DNA of 32,109 nucleotides from Vannielia litorea (lineage in GTDB: Bacteria; Pseudomonadota; Alphaproteobacteria; Rhodobacterales; Rhodobacteraceae): the NCBI RefSeq assembly GCF_018424695.1, contig NZ_QTNQ01000046.1:1-32109 (forward strand), given 5' to 3'. The notes under the pieces were generated by a model. That model saw nothing but the letters and a program-made list of their open reading frames with translations, had not been told where the DNA came from and did no database searches. Below, in pieces: positions 16,709 to 26,353 of the stretch (positions within the stretch are counted from its first letter, which is position 1; the number at the start of each line of letters is the position of its first letter). The translations under genes and the position numbers were made by a program.

Positions 16709-17977
16709 ATGGCAGAGGAAAGTGAAAGAGCATTCAAGGCCCGTGCAGAGTTGCGGGCCGAGGCGGAGCTGATCTTCCGGGCAGGTGTTTCGGCGGCAGA
16801 TCCGGGCACAGGCGTCGACCGGGCGCTGGAAGCTGATGGCTGGTCGGGGCGCTTCGTGATCGCCGTTGGCAAAGCCGCCCCCTCCATGATGCGTGCAGCG
16901 CTCAAGAGGGTTGGGCCGGTTGAAGCGGCACTGGTGGTGACCAATCCCGAGAACGCGGGCGATCTGCCGGGCGCTACCGTCATGGAAGCGGCGCACCCGG
17001 TGCCCGATGCGGGCGGTCTGGCCGCGGGCGAAGCGGTGCTGGAGCTTCTCGCCAAGGCAGGCGAGGGCGACAAGGTGCTCGCGCTTGTGTCGGGCGGCGG
17101 TTCGGCTTTGCTGCCTGCGCCGGTCGAGGGGGTGAGCCTTGCCGACAAGGCAGCTGTCAACGAGGCGCTCCTGGCGTCGGGCGCGGACATCCACCAGATG
17201 AACCTCGTGCGCCAGCAGCTTTCACGGCTCAAAGGAGGCGGCTTTTTGTGGGCCGCGGCCCCGGCACATGTGCGGGCGCTGGTGCTCTCGGACGTGCTGG
17301 GTGACGACCTCTCGACCATCGCGTCCGGCCTTACCGCGCCGCCGATCGGCAGCTGTGAAGAGGCCGCGGAGACGTGCCGCAACCTCGGGATCTGGGAGCG
17401 CCTGCCTGAGTCGGCCCGGAGGCACCTGGCAGGACAGGCCGATGAGCAGCCTGCGCTACCGCCGGCAAGGAACGAGATCATCGGCTCCAATGGGGTGAGC
17501 GTGATGGCGATGGAACGCGCCGCGCCGGGGGCACGGGTGGTTTTGGAGCCGTTGGAGGGAGATGTGGAGGAAGCAGCGCGCGCGGTGATTGCTGCAGGCG
17601 ACATGGGGCCGGGGATCACTCTTTTCGGTGGCGAGACGACGGTGCGGCTCTGTGACGAACCCGGCACGGGTGGGCGCAACCAGCAACTCGCGCTGAAGGT
17701 CGCCGAGCTTGCCGACTGGCCGGGGCAGTGGGTGTTCCTGTCCGGCGGAACCGATGGCCGGGATGGTCCCACCGATGCCGCGGGCGGCATGGTGGACCAT
17801 GGCACGCGGGCGCGGCTGGCGTCGGCGGGCAAGAGCGCGGCCGACTACCTTGCGCGCAACGATGCGTACCACGGTCTCAAGCTGTCAGGCGATCTGTTGA
17901 TCACAGGTGCGACCGGCACCAATGTGGCCGATCTTCAGGTGCTCATCCGGCGGGAGCCGGGCAGGTCGGGCTTCTAG
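16709..17977 (+). CDS. Glycerate 2-kinase, GckA/TtuD (MOFRL) family
   Basis: Cytoplasmic kinase that phosphorylates glycerate to 2-phosphoglycerate, feeding glyoxylate, tartrate, serine-cycle or hydroxypyruvate carbon into glycolysis. The 422 residues contain the N-terminal DUF4147 domain (IAVGKAAPSMM, VVTNPENAGDL, AAHPVPDAGG, LVSGGGSALLPAP, then HQMNLVRQQLSRLKGGG) and the C-terminal MOFRL domain (GGETTVR, GTGGRNQQLAL, LSGGTDGRDGPTDAAGG). The start is ATG 16709 with GAGGG at 16697-16701; the longer frame upstream overlaps the divergent regulator and is not used. No pathway partner is adjacent, so the exact pathway is not shown. Confidence 0.93.
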   Translation: MAEESERAFKARAELRAEAELIFRAGVSAADPGTGVDRALEADGWSGRFVIAVGKAAPSMMRAALKRVGPVEAALVVTNPENAGDLPGATVMEAAHPVPDAGGLAAGEAVLELLAKAGEGDKVLALVSGGGSALLPAPVEGVSLADKAAVNEALLASGADIHQMNLVRQQLSRLKGGGFLWAAAPAHVRALVLSDVLGDDLSTIASGLTAPPIGSCEEAAETCRNLGIWERLPESARRHLAGQADEQPALPPARNEIIGSNGVSVMAMERAAPGARVVLEPLEGDVEEAARAVIAAGDMGPGITLFGGETTVRLCDEPGTGGRNQQLALKVAELADWPGQWVFLSGGTDGRDGPTDAAGGMVDHGTRARLASAGKSAADYLARNDAYHGLKLSGDLLITGATGTNVADLQVLIRREPGRSGF

Positions 17978-17996
17978 GCCCGCCGGCCACGCAGCG

Positions 17997-18164
17997 TCAC
18001 TCGCCCTCGTGGCCCTCCGGGCCGGTGTCGATCAGCCACCCGCCGGGACCGGCAACGCTGTCGGGCAGGATGTGCGAGATGGTGTAGAAGATCTCGCGCA
18101 GCAGCACGCAGACGAGAAAGGCAGATATTACCTGTCCGATGGTAATAGAGGTCAGAATTTCCAT
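17997..18164 (-). CDS. Small single-helix membrane protein, function unknown
   Basis: A 55-residue protein beginning MEILTSITIGQVISAFL. One hydrophobic helix of about 22 residues (roughly 9-30) is followed by an amphipathic segment (REIFYTISHILPD) and an acidic, Gly-rich tail ending GPEGHEGE. The ATG at 18164 is preceded by AGGGGAG with a 6-nt spacer, which argues that it is translated. It is convergent with the glycerate kinase gene, 19 bp away. I do not recognise a family. An upstream in-frame extension exists (start at 18230) but lacks the well-placed ribosome site. Confidence 0.65.
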   Translation of the reverse strand: MEILTSITIGQVISAFLVCVLLREIFYTISHILPDSVAGPGGWLIDTGPEGHEGE

Positions 18165-18181
18165 AACGGTCTCCCCTGATT

Positions 18182-18255
18182 GCCGCAAAAGCAACCTCGG
18201 CGGGAAATGAGGCGGAATCGAGACACGCACGCGGCGAGGGATGGGCTTTTGCGGC
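18182..18255 (-). repeat. 11-bp inverted repeat in the leader of the small membrane protein gene
   Basis: GCCGCAAAAGC at 18182-18192 is the exact reverse complement of GCTTTTGCGGC at 18245-18255, separated by 52 nt. If transcribed on the minus strand, it would close a stem-loop ending about 17 nt before the ATG at 18164, immediately upstream of the ribosome site. It could be a structured leader, a small RNA or an operator pair. The rest of the 18165-18451 gap shows only a 6-bp hairpin (AGGGCA/TGCCCT, 18412-18427) ahead of sodC. Confidence 0.5.
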
Positions 18256-18451
18256 GCTAACTAAAAGCGGCGGAACGTCAACTGAGGAAATCCTGAAAGC
18301 AATCACAGGTGGCGGTGGATGGCCGGTGCAGAGCCACGCGGTGCACGAATCGTCGCCGAGGGAATGCGCGGGCGCTGGTGCCTTCTACGCCACGCGACGA
18401 TCATGCGCTGCAGGGCATGCGTGCCCTCTCATTGTGTAACAGGAGTTTGTA

Positions 18452-18961
18452 ATGAAACGAAGATTCCAGAGCCTTCCTCTCGCCGTCGCCTTGAGCCTCC
18501 TTGCCGCAACCGGTGCCGCCGCCGCCACTGCAACGGCCACACTCGCAGGCCCTGATGGCACCACCATGGGCACGGTGATGGTTGAAGACACGGGTTCGGG
18601 CCAAGCGCTGGTGACCGTGACGTTGGAGGGCGTGCCCACGGGCGCCCATGCCATTCACATCCATGAGTCTGGGGACTGCTCGGCTGAGGGTTTCACCTCG
18701 GCGGGCGGCCACTGGACGGGCGGGCATGACCATGGCGTGATGGCCGAGGCTGGCCCGCATGCGGGCGATCTGCCCAACATCGAGGTGCCCGAAAGCGGGA
18801 TGGCCAAGGTGGCGCACTTCAAGCCTGACGTCACCGTGGAGGCGATGCTGGACGAGGATGGTGCAAGCTTCATCGTGCACGCCGGCGCGGACGACTACGA
18901 AAGCCAACCTTCGGGAGACGCGGGCGGCCGCATCGCTTGCGGGGTTTTCGAGGCAGAGTAG
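18452..18961 (+). CDS. sodC: Periplasmic Cu/Zn superoxide dismutase
   Basis: Converts superoxide to peroxide and oxygen in the periplasm. It has a Sec signal peptide (about 1-25, KRRF then a hydrophobic core and an AAA cleavage region). Ligands are in place: Cu His69 and His71 (HIHES), bridging His87 (GGHW), Zn His94, His103 and Asp106 (HAGDLPN), and Cu His143 (IVHAG). Cys76 and Cys163 can form the structural disulfide, and Arg160 is the active-site guide residue. The length of 169 residues is typical. AGGAG at 18441-18445 supports the ATG at 18452. It stands alone, followed by a terminator-like hairpin. Confidence 0.96.
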   Translation: MKRRFQSLPLAVALSLLAATGAAAATATATLAGPDGTTMGTVMVEDTGSGQALVTVTLEGVPTGAHAIHIHESGDCSAEGFTSAGGHWTGGHDHGVMAEAGPHAGDLPNIEVPESGMAKVAHFKPDVTVEAMLDEDGASFIVHAGADDYESQPSGDAGGRIACGVFEAE

Positions 18962-18980
18962 TGCCTGCCGAAATGAGATA

Positions 18981-19004
18981 GGGGCAGGCTCTAAGGCCTG
19001 CCCC
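18981..19004. terminator. Hairpin between convergent sodC and clpV
   Basis: A perfect 9-bp stem (GGGGCAGGC/GCCTGCCCC) with a 6-nt loop lies 20 bp after the sodC stop and 40 bp beyond the clpV stop. Its position between converging genes fits a shared terminator. No strong T-run follows on either strand, so termination may be incomplete. Confidence 0.6.
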
Positions 19005-19043
19005 ACTCACTGTTGATCGCGGGCAACTGGCGCGACTGACGCT

Positions 19044-21857
19044 TCAGGCCAGCTGGTAATCGAAGGCCTCGTCCTTCACATCCACCTTGATCTCTTTCAG
19101 TTCATCGCCCCCGACAGCTTTCTCCAGAATGGCGCGGGAGAGGTCGGGCAGGATCGTCTGGGTGATGATGTTGTCGATCATCCGACCGCCCGAATCCGGG
19201 TCGTTGCACTGGCTGACGATATGCTCGATCACCGCGTCGGAGTAGGTCATCGTGGCGTTGTGGTTGCCCTTCACGCGCTTGACGATGGAGCCGAGCTTGA
19301 GCTTTGTGATCATCGCCAGCACGTCCTTGGAGAGCGGATAGTAGGGGATGGTCACGATCCGACCGAGCAGCGCGGGCGGGAACACCTCGAGGAGCGAGGG
19401 CTTGAGCGCATCGGCCAGCGCCTCGGCGTCGGGGCGAGCCTCGCCCTGCTGGCACATGTCCATGATGACATCGGTGCCCGCGTTGGAGGTGAGCAGGATC
19501 AGGCAGTTCTTGAAGTCGATCGAACGGCCCGAGCCATCTTCCATGTGGCCCTTGTCGAAGACCTGGAAGAACAGCTCGTGCACGTCGGGGTGGGCCTTTT
19601 CCACCTCGTCGAGCAGCACCACCGAATAGGGCTTGCGGCGCACCGCCTCGGTCAGCCGCCCGCCCTCGCCGTAACCCACATAGCCCGGAGGGGCGCCCTT
19701 GAGCAGGGCGACGGTGTGGGCCTCTTGGTACTCGGACATGGCGATGGTGATGACGTTCTGCTCACCGCCATAGATCGCCTCGGCCAACGCCAGCGCCGTC
19801 TCCGTCTTGCCGACGCCGGAGGGGCCGGCGAGCATGAAGACACCGATGGGCTTGCCCGGGTTGTCGAGCTTGGCGGTGGAGGTTTCGATGCGCTTGGCAA
19901 TCATCTCCAGCCCGTGGTCCTGCCCGCAGACGCGCTCTTTGAGACGGTCGGCGAGGGTGAGGATCGCCTGCAGCTCGTCGGCAACCATCCGGCCCACGGG
20001 AATACCCGTCCAGTCCCCCACAACGCTCGCCACGGCCTGGTAATCGACGTGGGAGTAGATCATCCGGTCGTCGGCATCGCGCGCGTCAAGTTCCGCCACC
20101 TTGGTTGCCAGGGCCTCGCGTAGCTTGGCGGCGTCGTCGCCGGTGGCTGGGGCTACGTGCTCTTCGGGGATCTCCACGGGTTCGGCGGCGGTGGCTGCCG
20201 CTTCGCCCGCTTCGCCCTCAGCCTCCGCAGCTTCATCGGCGGCATCTTGCGCGGCGTGGGCCTCATCCGGGGTGGGGGGCACTTCGCCCGGCTCGTCCAC
20301 GGGCAGCTTGGCGTCTCCCTGTCCGGTAAGCTGGGCGCGCAGTTCCAGCACCTCCTGCACGATGGCCTTTTCGTCCTCGTACATCTTCTCGGCGGCGGCC
20401 AGTTCTGCCTTTGCCTTCTCGATCTCTTCCTTCACCTCGGCCTTGCGCTCTTCGGCGGTTTCACCCAGTTCCGACTGACGCTCCTTGCCAAGTAGCTCTG
20501 CCTCATACTTGGCGATGGTCGCCTTGAGATCTGCCACTTTGGCGGGGGTAGTGCTTTGCGAGATGGCGACGCGGGCGGAGGCGGTATCAAGCAGGCTTAC
20601 CGCCTTGTCGGGAAGTTGCCGTGCGGGGATGTACCGCGACGAAAGCTGCACTGCGGCCACGATGGCCTCGTCGGAGATGCGCACCTTGTGGTGGTTCTCC
20701 ATCGGCGCCATGATCCCGCGCAGCATGTAGCAGGCGCGCTCGATGTCGGGCTCGTCCACGGTGATGGGCTGGAAGCGGCGTGTGAGCGCCGGGTCTTTCT
20801 CGAAGTATTTCTGATACTCCATCCAGGTCGTCGCGCCGATGGTGCGCAGGGTGCCGCGCGCCAGTGCGGGCTTCATCAGGTTGGCGGCGTCGCCGGTGCC
20901 CGCCGCCCCGCCCGCACCGATCAGCGTGTGGGTTTCGTCGATGAAAAGGATGATCGGGGTGGCCGAGCCCTGCACCTCGTCGATCAGTTGCCGCAAACGC
21001 TGCTCGAACTCGCCCTTCATCGAGGCCCCGGCCTGCATCAGCCCCATGTCTAGGCTCATCAGCCGGCTGCCCTGAAGCTGCGGCGGCACATCGCCGGAAG
21101 CCAGCCGCTGGGCGAAGCCCTCCACCACGGCGGTTTTGCCCACCCCGGCCTCACCGGTGAGGATCGGGTTGTTCTGGCGGCGGCGCATCAGCACGTCGAT
21201 GATGTTGCGGATCTCGTCGTCGCGGCCCACGATCGGGTCCATCTTGCCCGAGCTGGCCTGGGCGGTGAGGTCGACGCAGTAACGATCAAGCGCGCCGGTG
21301 CCGGTAGAGCCACCTTCGGCGCCGCCCTCGCCGCCGCCCGAAGAGGAAAGGCCCGAACCATCCATCGGGCGCTGGTCCTCTTCTTCCGACATGGCCCATA
21401 CGCCGCGCGCGTCGTTCACCATGGTCTCGACGTTGAGCGCGGCCAGTGTGGGCGAGCATTCCTTCAGCGCGCGGAGCAGTTCCTTGCTCTTCAGCGTGGC
21501 CACGAGCAGGTGGCCGGTGCGAATCTGCGGTTCAGCGAAGAGCAGCGTGCCGTAGTGCCAGCCGCGATCCAGCAGGTCGATCACGCCCTCGGCAAAGCCC
21601 GGCATCTCGGTGACGTTCTTGCGGTAGTCGTCGATCTTCTTCTGCAACTCGCCGATCACCTTGGAGCGATCAATCGAGTAGTTCTGGAGCGCTACCGAAA
21701 TGTCGCTCTTCTCATTGGCCACCATGTGAAAGTACCAATGCGCCAGCTCGACGTTACGGTTGCCCTCGCTGCGCGCGTGGCGGTGGGCTTTCATGAAGGC
21801 GTCATAGCCTGTCCGGTTGAGTTTTCCGGCGACTGTCTCGAGGCTCACGTCTGACAT
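19044..21857 (-). CDS. clpV: T6SS sheath-recycling AAA+ ATPase ClpV/TssH
   Basis: Cytoplasmic ClpB-like ATPase that disassembles contracted TssB/TssC sheaths. The 937 residues comprise an N-domain (about 1-150), a Ser/Gly/Glu linker (157-187), AAA domain 1 with Walker A GEAGVGKT (235-242) and Walker B FIDE (305-308), a middle coiled coil (about 440-510), and AAA domain 2 with GPSGVGKT (678-685). [12 protein letters not shown] (613-624) precedes the second AAA domain as in ClpV/ClpB. Residues about 513-575 form an unusual acidic, Ala/Glu/Pro-rich insert, which makes it longer than the usual 870-900. It is the last gene of the cluster, 34 bp after tssG. The ATG at 21857 ([14 protein letters not shown]) fits the family's N-terminus. 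Confidence 0.96.
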   Translation of the reverse strand: MSDVSLETVAGKLNRTGYDAFMKAHRHARSEGNRNVELAHWYFHMVANEKSDISVALQNYSIDRSKVIGELQKKIDDYRKNVTEMPGFAEGVIDLLDRGWHYGTLLFAEPQIRTGHLLVATLKSKELLRALKECSPTLAALNVETMVNDARGVWAMSEEEDQRPMDGSGLSSSGGGEGGAEGGSTGTGALDRYCVDLTAQASSGKMDPIVGRDDEIRNIIDVLMRRRQNNPILTGEAGVGKTAVVEGFAQRLASGDVPPQLQGSRLMSLDMGLMQAGASMKGEFEQRLRQLIDEVQGSATPIILFIDETHTLIGAGGAAGTGDAANLMKPALARGTLRTIGATTWMEYQKYFEKDPALTRRFQPITVDEPDIERACYMLRGIMAPMENHHKVRISDEAIVAAVQLSSRYIPARQLPDKAVSLLDTASARVAISQSTTPAKVADLKATIAKYEAELLGKERQSELGETAEERKAEVKEEIEKAKAELAAAEKMYEDEKAIVQEVLELRAQLTGQGDAKLPVDEPGEVPPTPDEAHAAQDAADEAAEAEGEAGEAAATAAEPVEIPEEHVAPATGDDAAKLREALATKVAELDARDADDRMIYSHVDYQAVASVVGDWTGIPVGRMVADELQAILTLADRLKERVCGQDHGLEMIAKRIETSTAKLDNPGKPIGVFMLAGPSGVGKTETALALAEAIYGGEQNVITIAMSEYQEAHTVALLKGAPPGYVGYGEGGRLTEAVRRKPYSVVLLDEVEKAHPDVHELFFQVFDKGHMEDGSGRSIDFKNCLILLTSNAGTDVIMDMCQQGEARPDAEALADALKPSLLEVFPPALLGRIVTIPYYPLSKDVLAMITKLKLGSIVKRVKGNHNATMTYSDAVIEHIVSQCNDPDSGGRMIDNIITQTILPDLSRAILEKAVGGDELKEIKVDVKDEAFDYQLA

Positions 21858-21891
21858 TTTGCGGTCCGTCCCTGTCTGAAATACTTGGTTG

Positions 21892-22974
21892 TTACTCGGT
21901 TTGAATGCTGCCGATCACGGCCTGGTGCAGGCTGAACCGGGCGTCTGAAACATAATCGTCTTCACTGGTGCCCTCGTCATCGGCCTTCAGTGGCGTCCAG
22001 GTCGTATAGCCCAGCCGCCCCTTCGTGCCGAGCTGGGCCTTGGGGCACAGCTTGCGGGGCAGGGCGAGCTCGACATCGAAATCAATCTGCTCACCCAGGT
22101 AGAACCTTACCATATCTGCCAGCCGTTCAAACATGTCTCCGCCGGGAAGGAAGCTCTCGTAGTCATCAAGCGCTTCGGTGCGGATCTCGATGGCGGCCTT
22201 ATCATTGATCGAATAGACCCGGCGCCCAGCATAGGTGTTGCGCCCCAGGTCGGAGCCAGCCTGGCCGATACGGGTCAGGTCGCTTTCCTCGAATTCAAGC
22301 CAGATGCCCTCGCGCTCGCGGATCGAAATATCGACGCCGAGCACGCCTTCGAGCACCTGTTGCAGCCGCTTGGCGGATTTCACCCGGCTTGCCATGACCC
22401 CGGCGTAGGGCAGTTTGGCAATATCCGGCACCCGGTCGCGGTCCCGGTAGGGCGCGGTCCCGATACCGATCATCGAGCCGACGTAGGCGGCGAAGCGGTC
22501 GTCTTCCGGGCGGTCGAACTGGGCGATGGGGCGCGCATCGGCCCAGACGCGATGGAAGAGTTGCAGGAAACGTGTGGCGAAGATGTCGGCGAAGCGCACG
22601 AAGGCATCGTCGCCTGCGTCCTGCCACCGCATGGCCTCTGCCGTCGTCAGAATAGGCAGCGGGCCTTGCGGGCCAAAGTAGCCCAGGAACCGGGTGCGCA
22701 GACGCGGGATCTCGTCTTCACGGACCTCAAAAGCCTGCACGTTCGACGCGGGGAAATCGAGAAACGGGTCTTGCCCGATGGTCACGATTTCCTGGTTCAG
22801 CACCTGGCTCCGGCCGATCCGGGGCTTATCGGGAAACATCCGCTCCATTTCGCGCAGGAGCGCGTGGATGTTGAAGCGGTAGGGCTCGGCCTCGAGCATT
22901 TCACGCCGGGTATGCGCCTCTTCCAGCGGCACCGGCTTGGCCTCGTCGGCCTTGGCTTTTCCCGATTTGCTCAC
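21892..22974 (-). CDS. tssG: T6SS baseplate protein TssG
   Basis: Cytoplasmic baseplate wedge component that binds TssF and TssE. The 360 residues show the family pattern: an N-terminal PYRFNIHALLREMERMFP segment (about 31-48), then FLGYFGPQGPLP (about 96-107), FLQLFHRVWADARP, and a C-terminal LGTKGRLGYTTWTP motif. Its start overlaps the tssF stop by 4 nt (ATGA), typical of translational coupling. It sits between tssF and clpV as in many T6SS loci. The N-terminal 25 residues are Lys/Glu-rich and may be variable. Confidence 0.94.
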   Translation of the reverse strand: MSKSGKAKADEAKPVPLEEAHTRREMLEAEPYRFNIHALLREMERMFPDKPRIGRSQVLNQEIVTIGQDPFLDFPASNVQAFEVREDEIPRLRTRFLGYFGPQGPLPILTTAEAMRWQDAGDDAFVRFADIFATRFLQLFHRVWADARPIAQFDRPEDDRFAAYVGSMIGIGTAPYRDRDRVPDIAKLPYAGVMASRVKSAKRLQQVLEGVLGVDISIREREGIWLEFEESDLTRIGQAGSDLGRNTYAGRRVYSINDKAAIEIRTEALDDYESFLPGGDMFERLADMVRFYLGEQIDFDVELALPRKLCPKAQLGTKGRLGYTTWTPLKADDEGTSEDDYVSDARFSLHQAVIGSIQTE

Positions 22975-24932
22975 AGCAGGGGCCCGGTGCCCGAACGGGG
23001 CGTGAAGCGCATCACCTCGCCCCGGCTGTCGGAAACAAGAACTGTCTCGGTGAAGCTGTTCACATGGGCATAATCGGCAAAGAAGCGGTCGAGCACGGCA
23101 CCGAGCAGCATGATGCCGGTGCCCTCGAAGGCGCGCTCGTCGAACCTGAGCGTCACCTCGGTGCCGCGTGCGGCATGGTAGCCATCCTCACGGCGCAGCG
23201 AGCGCGTGATCGGACGCGAGGCAATGCCCGTGATGCCGCGGATCTGTCGCTCGGTCACCGCGTCGCCGATGTCGGAGAAGAGGCCAAGCAACTCGCGCAG
23301 CCCGCCTGCCGGGTCTTCGGTGTGGCGATCCTTCAGGCCGAGCTGGTTGAAACTGAGAAGGTTCACCAAACGCCACATCACCTCGCCGTGGTGGCCGATA
23401 CGCGGATCGTTGTGATCGAGGTTTGCGATGGAAACGCGCGGCGGGGTGGGGCCGGCAATGCAAGCCAGCGGCACATTCACGTCGTCAGTGAGCCGGAAAT
23501 CCACCTGGCTCTGACCAATGGGCAACTGCTGCACGAGGTGACGGTTCGAGCACAGCGCAATGACCTGAAGCCGTTGCACACGTTCCTCGTCATCCAGCCC
23601 TGCGGGCTCGTAGATCGAAAGGTATGTTTCGGTGCCAACGTAGTCTCCGCCGAAGCCGAAACGCCTCTCCTTCTCGGTCAGTCGGCGAGGCTTACGGCGA
23701 TGGCTGTAGTAAAGCGCATCGCCGGGGCGCACTTCGCCGTCTGGCTGGGAATAGAGCCGGTTGACCAGAACCTTCTTCCGCATCCCCGGATAATGGGCGT
23801 AAACCTCCTTGATCCGGTGCACTTCGTAATTCACCGATGGGCTGGAATCCGGCACAACGAGATACTCGTTGAACTTCGGGTCCGGTCTGACCCGGCTGCA
23901 CCGTTCCTCGAAGAGGTTGACCGAAGGCGCGGCATAGAGACGGAAGTTGCTCGCCTCGATCAGCGCGGCCAGCTTGGGCTGGCTCTTGTCGAACTCGATG
24001 AGCACGTCGAACATGGGCGCGGGGATGCGCGCGAGCAGCCGACGCAAGCCTCGCATCCTGAAGCCAAGGAACTTCTGCGGCAGGATCCAATATTCGCGCA
24101 GGTGCGAAAACCCTTCGAAGATCTTGTCTTCCTCGGGAAAGAGCCGCTCGTCCTCACGGAAGCCGACCTGCTCCAGAAAATCGGGCGGGCAGGGCAAGAA
24201 CACCGGGTCTCCGGACCGATCAAGGTAGCGCAGGGTGATGCGGCAGGTGTCGGAGAAGAGTTGCTCGTAGAGTGTGACCATGTCGGCGCGGGGGCCGTTC
24301 AGGTAAACCGGCAGTTCGCGGGCCTGGATCTCGTTGACCAGCGCGGGCTTGTCCCCCTTCTTGGGCGGCAGCTCGGGGTCGCGCTCGTCGTTGTCGGTGC
24401 GCCGCACGAGCCGAAGGCGCAGCCCGGACGAGGTTTGCCCCAGCACATCCAGCCCGAGGGCCTGCATTGGTCCTGGGGAGGGCATGTAGGTGGCGGTGTC
24501 CAGCTCCAGCGGCCAGAGCGTGAGCGGTGCAGAGAGCCGGAAGCGCGCCGAGACCCGCTGCTCGCGCTCCACGTAGGTGGCATCGAGGTAGGACCCCGCC
24601 GGAAAGCTCTCGCCCTTCACCAGATCCTTTTCGGTGAAATCCGGGCGGGCCTGCACGATCATCGCCGAAGGCGTGGGCGCCAGGTAATCCGGCATCAGTT
24701 GTTCGAGCAGCGCCGTGGTGAAGTTTTCAAACTCACCCTGAACCGCCACCTGGATCCGCGCGGCCATGAAGGCCGTGCCTTCGAAGAGCCCTGCAAGGCC
24801 GGGGTCGAGCTTGTCTTCCGCCAGCCCGCCAAGCCGCTCGGCGATACCCGGGTACTCCTCGGCGAACTCCTTGGAACGCTCGTAGAGGATCGCCAGTTCC
24901 TTGTTGTAGGCGTTGAGGAATTCGCGGTTCAT
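22971..24932 (-). CDS. tssF: T6SS baseplate protein TssF
   Basis: Main structural baseplate wedge protein. The 653 residues begin with the family signature YNKELAILYERSKEFAEEYPG (split here as YNKELAILYERSKEF, about 9-23, and AEEYPGIAERLGG). They continue with FLNAY, QLMPDYLAPTPSAMIVQ, a central FRLYAAPSVNLFEERCSRV block, and a late LDRFFADYAHVNSFTETVLV segment near the C-terminus, which is the usual TssF ending. The gene overlaps tssE by 1 nt (TGATG) and tssG by 4 nt, so the three are coupled. The length is slightly above common family values; no frameshift is seen. Confidence 0.95.
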   Translation of the reverse strand: MNREFLNAYNKELAILYERSKEFAEEYPGIAERLGGLAEDKLDPGLAGLFEGTAFMAARIQVAVQGEFENFTTALLEQLMPDYLAPTPSAMIVQARPDFTEKDLVKGESFPAGSYLDATYVEREQRVSARFRLSAPLTLWPLELDTATYMPSPGPMQALGLDVLGQTSSGLRLRLVRRTDNDERDPELPPKKGDKPALVNEIQARELPVYLNGPRADMVTLYEQLFSDTCRITLRYLDRSGDPVFLPCPPDFLEQVGFREDERLFPEEDKIFEGFSHLREYWILPQKFLGFRMRGLRRLLARIPAPMFDVLIEFDKSQPKLAALIEASNFRLYAAPSVNLFEERCSRVRPDPKFNEYLVVPDSSPSVNYEVHRIKEVYAHYPGMRKKVLVNRLYSQPDGEVRPGDALYYSHRRKPRRLTEKERRFGFGGDYVGTETYLSIYEPAGLDDEERVQRLQVIALCSNRHLVQQLPIGQSQVDFRLTDDVNVPLACIAGPTPPRVSIANLDHNDPRIGHHGEVMWRLVNLLSFNQLGLKDRHTEDPAGGLRELLGLFSDIGDAVTERQIRGITGIASRPITRSLRREDGYHAARGTEVTLRFDERAFEGTGIMLLGAVLDRFFADYAHVNSFTETVLVSDSRGEVMRFTPRSGTGPLL

Positions 24933-25483
24933 CAGGCGCCTTCGATATTCGAGAATTTCATCTTGCCGGAGCCTACGTCGATTTCGGCGACGAATTCGAG
25001 AGGAATATCAACCGGCTTGCAGGCCATCTCGGCATTGATGTCGAACATCAGCTTCTGGTTCACGTCGTCGAATTCCTCGCGCAACTGCACGTCCATGGTT
25101 TCGGGCACAAAGCGCGGCTCGTGGTTCAGCAGCGCCTTGGCCAGCTGCTGGGGCACACGCTGCACCTGGATATCTTCGGAGGTCAGGTTCGACAGGTCCA
25201 CCACGCCGTAGTTCAGGACAGATTTCTTCACATATTCCAGATCGTCCACATCCATCACCGCATCGAGATTGATGGTATTGGCCAGCTGCACAAGGTCGAT
25301 CTCGAGGTTGCGGCGCAGCTGCGCCTCGTTGGCCCCGCGGCGGCGCACGGCCGCACGATCCGTCAGGACGCGCTGGCCATCCTGGTAGCTGGTGCTATCC
25401 ACCTTGGCGTCACGCGCCCGAAACGCCTCTCGAAAGGCGTACATGATCGGGATCTGAAGCTGTTGCTTGGGGTCGCGTGCCAT
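24932..25483 (-). CDS. tssE: T6SS baseplate protein TssE (gp25-like)
   Basis: gp25-like baseplate component that initiates sheath assembly. The 183 residues show a C-terminal domain with the conserved run from YVKKSVLNYGVVDL through LLNHEPRF and LRFEIDA-like residues (KLMFDINAEMACKP). ATG 25483 has GAGG just upstream. Its stop overlaps the tssF start by one base. It follows the second hcp gene after a 158-bp gap that holds a 7-bp hairpin (25600-25626, GGGCGGA/TCCGCCC) without a clear T-run. Confidence 0.92.
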   Translation of the reverse strand: MARDPKQQLQIPIMYAFREAFRARDAKVDSTSYQDGQRVLTDRAAVRRRGANEAQLRRNLEIDLVQLANTINLDAVMDVDDLEYVKKSVLNYGVVDLSNLTSEDIQVQRVPQQLAKALLNHEPRFVPETMDVQLREEFDDVNQKLMFDINAEMACKPVDIPLEFVAEIDVGSGKMKFSNIEGA

Positions 25484-25641
25484 GGGGCCTCGCTGCGATC
25501 AAATGGGCTTTTCCGGTGGGCGCCGGGGCTGCGCGCCGGGTGAGCGCCCGAACGCAACGTCAACGTTAGCGCCCGCGAACGGTGCCGTGAAGGGGGCAGG
25601 GGCGGAGTTTTTCGTGAAATCCGCCCTTGGGTTTGACCGCG

Positions 25642-26124
25642 TCAGGTGGCGCCGGTGGCCACGTTGTATTCGGCGCTTGTGGTGCCAAGCTCCGTACCGT
25701 CCTCGTTCTGAATCCGGTATTCAACCGTGATCTGGCGATAAGCAAGGGTGCCGGTCTCGGTAAGTTGGTCATTCTCACCCTGGCCGCCGATGTCCATCGA
25801 AGAGATCAGCGCGTGGTTCAGCTTGACGGTAAAATAGGGCAGGGGCTTGTCACCTGTCGCCTTCGTCGCGTGGATCAGAACCTCATCGAAATGCTGGCCG
25901 AGGCAGAGCATCCGCATCACCACGGGAGAGCATTTGTCTGTCAGGCGCACGAACTGGAGATCTTCCATGGCGACCTTTCCCGAGCCGCCGCCGCGCCCGG
26001 TGGAAAAGGTCACCGACTGGCTGCCCCCGAAACTCATGCTCAGAAGGTCCATCCAGCCTTCATAACCTTCGACAACGCATTCGCCGTCGACTCCATCGAG
26101 TTTCATGTAGAGAGCTGTGGCCAC
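25642..26124 (-). CDS. hcp: Hcp-family T6SS tube protein, second copy
   Basis: A 160-residue Hcp (TssD) paralogue that would form hexameric rings of the T6SS inner tube or act as a specialised effector carrier. It begins MATALYMKLDGVDGEC and keeps the family features: MSFGGSQSV, GRGGGSGKV, LPYFTVKLNHALISS and the C-terminal YRQITVEYRIQNEDG. The start is GTG at 26124 with AAGGAG 7 nt upstream. By eye it is roughly two-thirds identical to the hcp at 26354-26842, with most differences in the middle (residues about 55-85 and 110-125). A strong terminator separates it from the first copy, so it needs read-through or its own promoter, which I cannot identify. Confidence 0.92.
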   Translation of the reverse strand: MATALYMKLDGVDGECVVEGYEGWMDLLSMSFGGSQSVTFSTGRGGGSGKVAMEDLQFVRLTDKCSPVVMRMLCLGQHFDEVLIHATKATGDKPLPYFTVKLNHALISSMDIGGQGENDQLTETGTLAYRQITVEYRIQNEDGTELGTTSAEYNVATGAT

Positions 26125-26290
26125 GATCCGGCTCCTTTCAATAACTGTCGCGCAATGGCTTGGTGTTCGTAAATGAAACGGTGCGCGCGAAAACTATGCG
26201 CAGGTCGGAGTATGGCGCCCCGCTGACGCTGGGGCAAGGAAATTAGGCCGTGCAGCATCGGTCCAACCTTTCGTCGGGTGAGGCTGGCCT

Positions 26291-26326
26291 ATAAAGAAAA
26301 AACGGGGCGCATCGCTGCGCCCCGTT
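26291..26326 (-). terminator. Intrinsic terminator between the two hcp genes
   Basis: A perfect 11-bp GC-rich stem (AACGGGGCGCA at 26301-26311, TGCGCCCCGTT at 26316-26326) with a 4-nt loop is followed on the minus strand by TTTTTTCTTTAT. It starts 28 bp after the first hcp stop. This is the clearest rho-independent terminator in the window. Confidence 0.93.
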
Positions 26327-26353
26327 CCTGTGTCTGGATGAACCCGGTTGGGA

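Noticed and set aside
23064..25211. Forward open frame of 715 codons opposite tssF
   Set aside because: Antisense shadow; tssF matches its family over the full length.
26125..26290. Sigma-54 site before the second hcp
   Set aside because: The only GG-N10-GC hit there lacks the rest of the consensus and lies more than 100 bp from the start codon.
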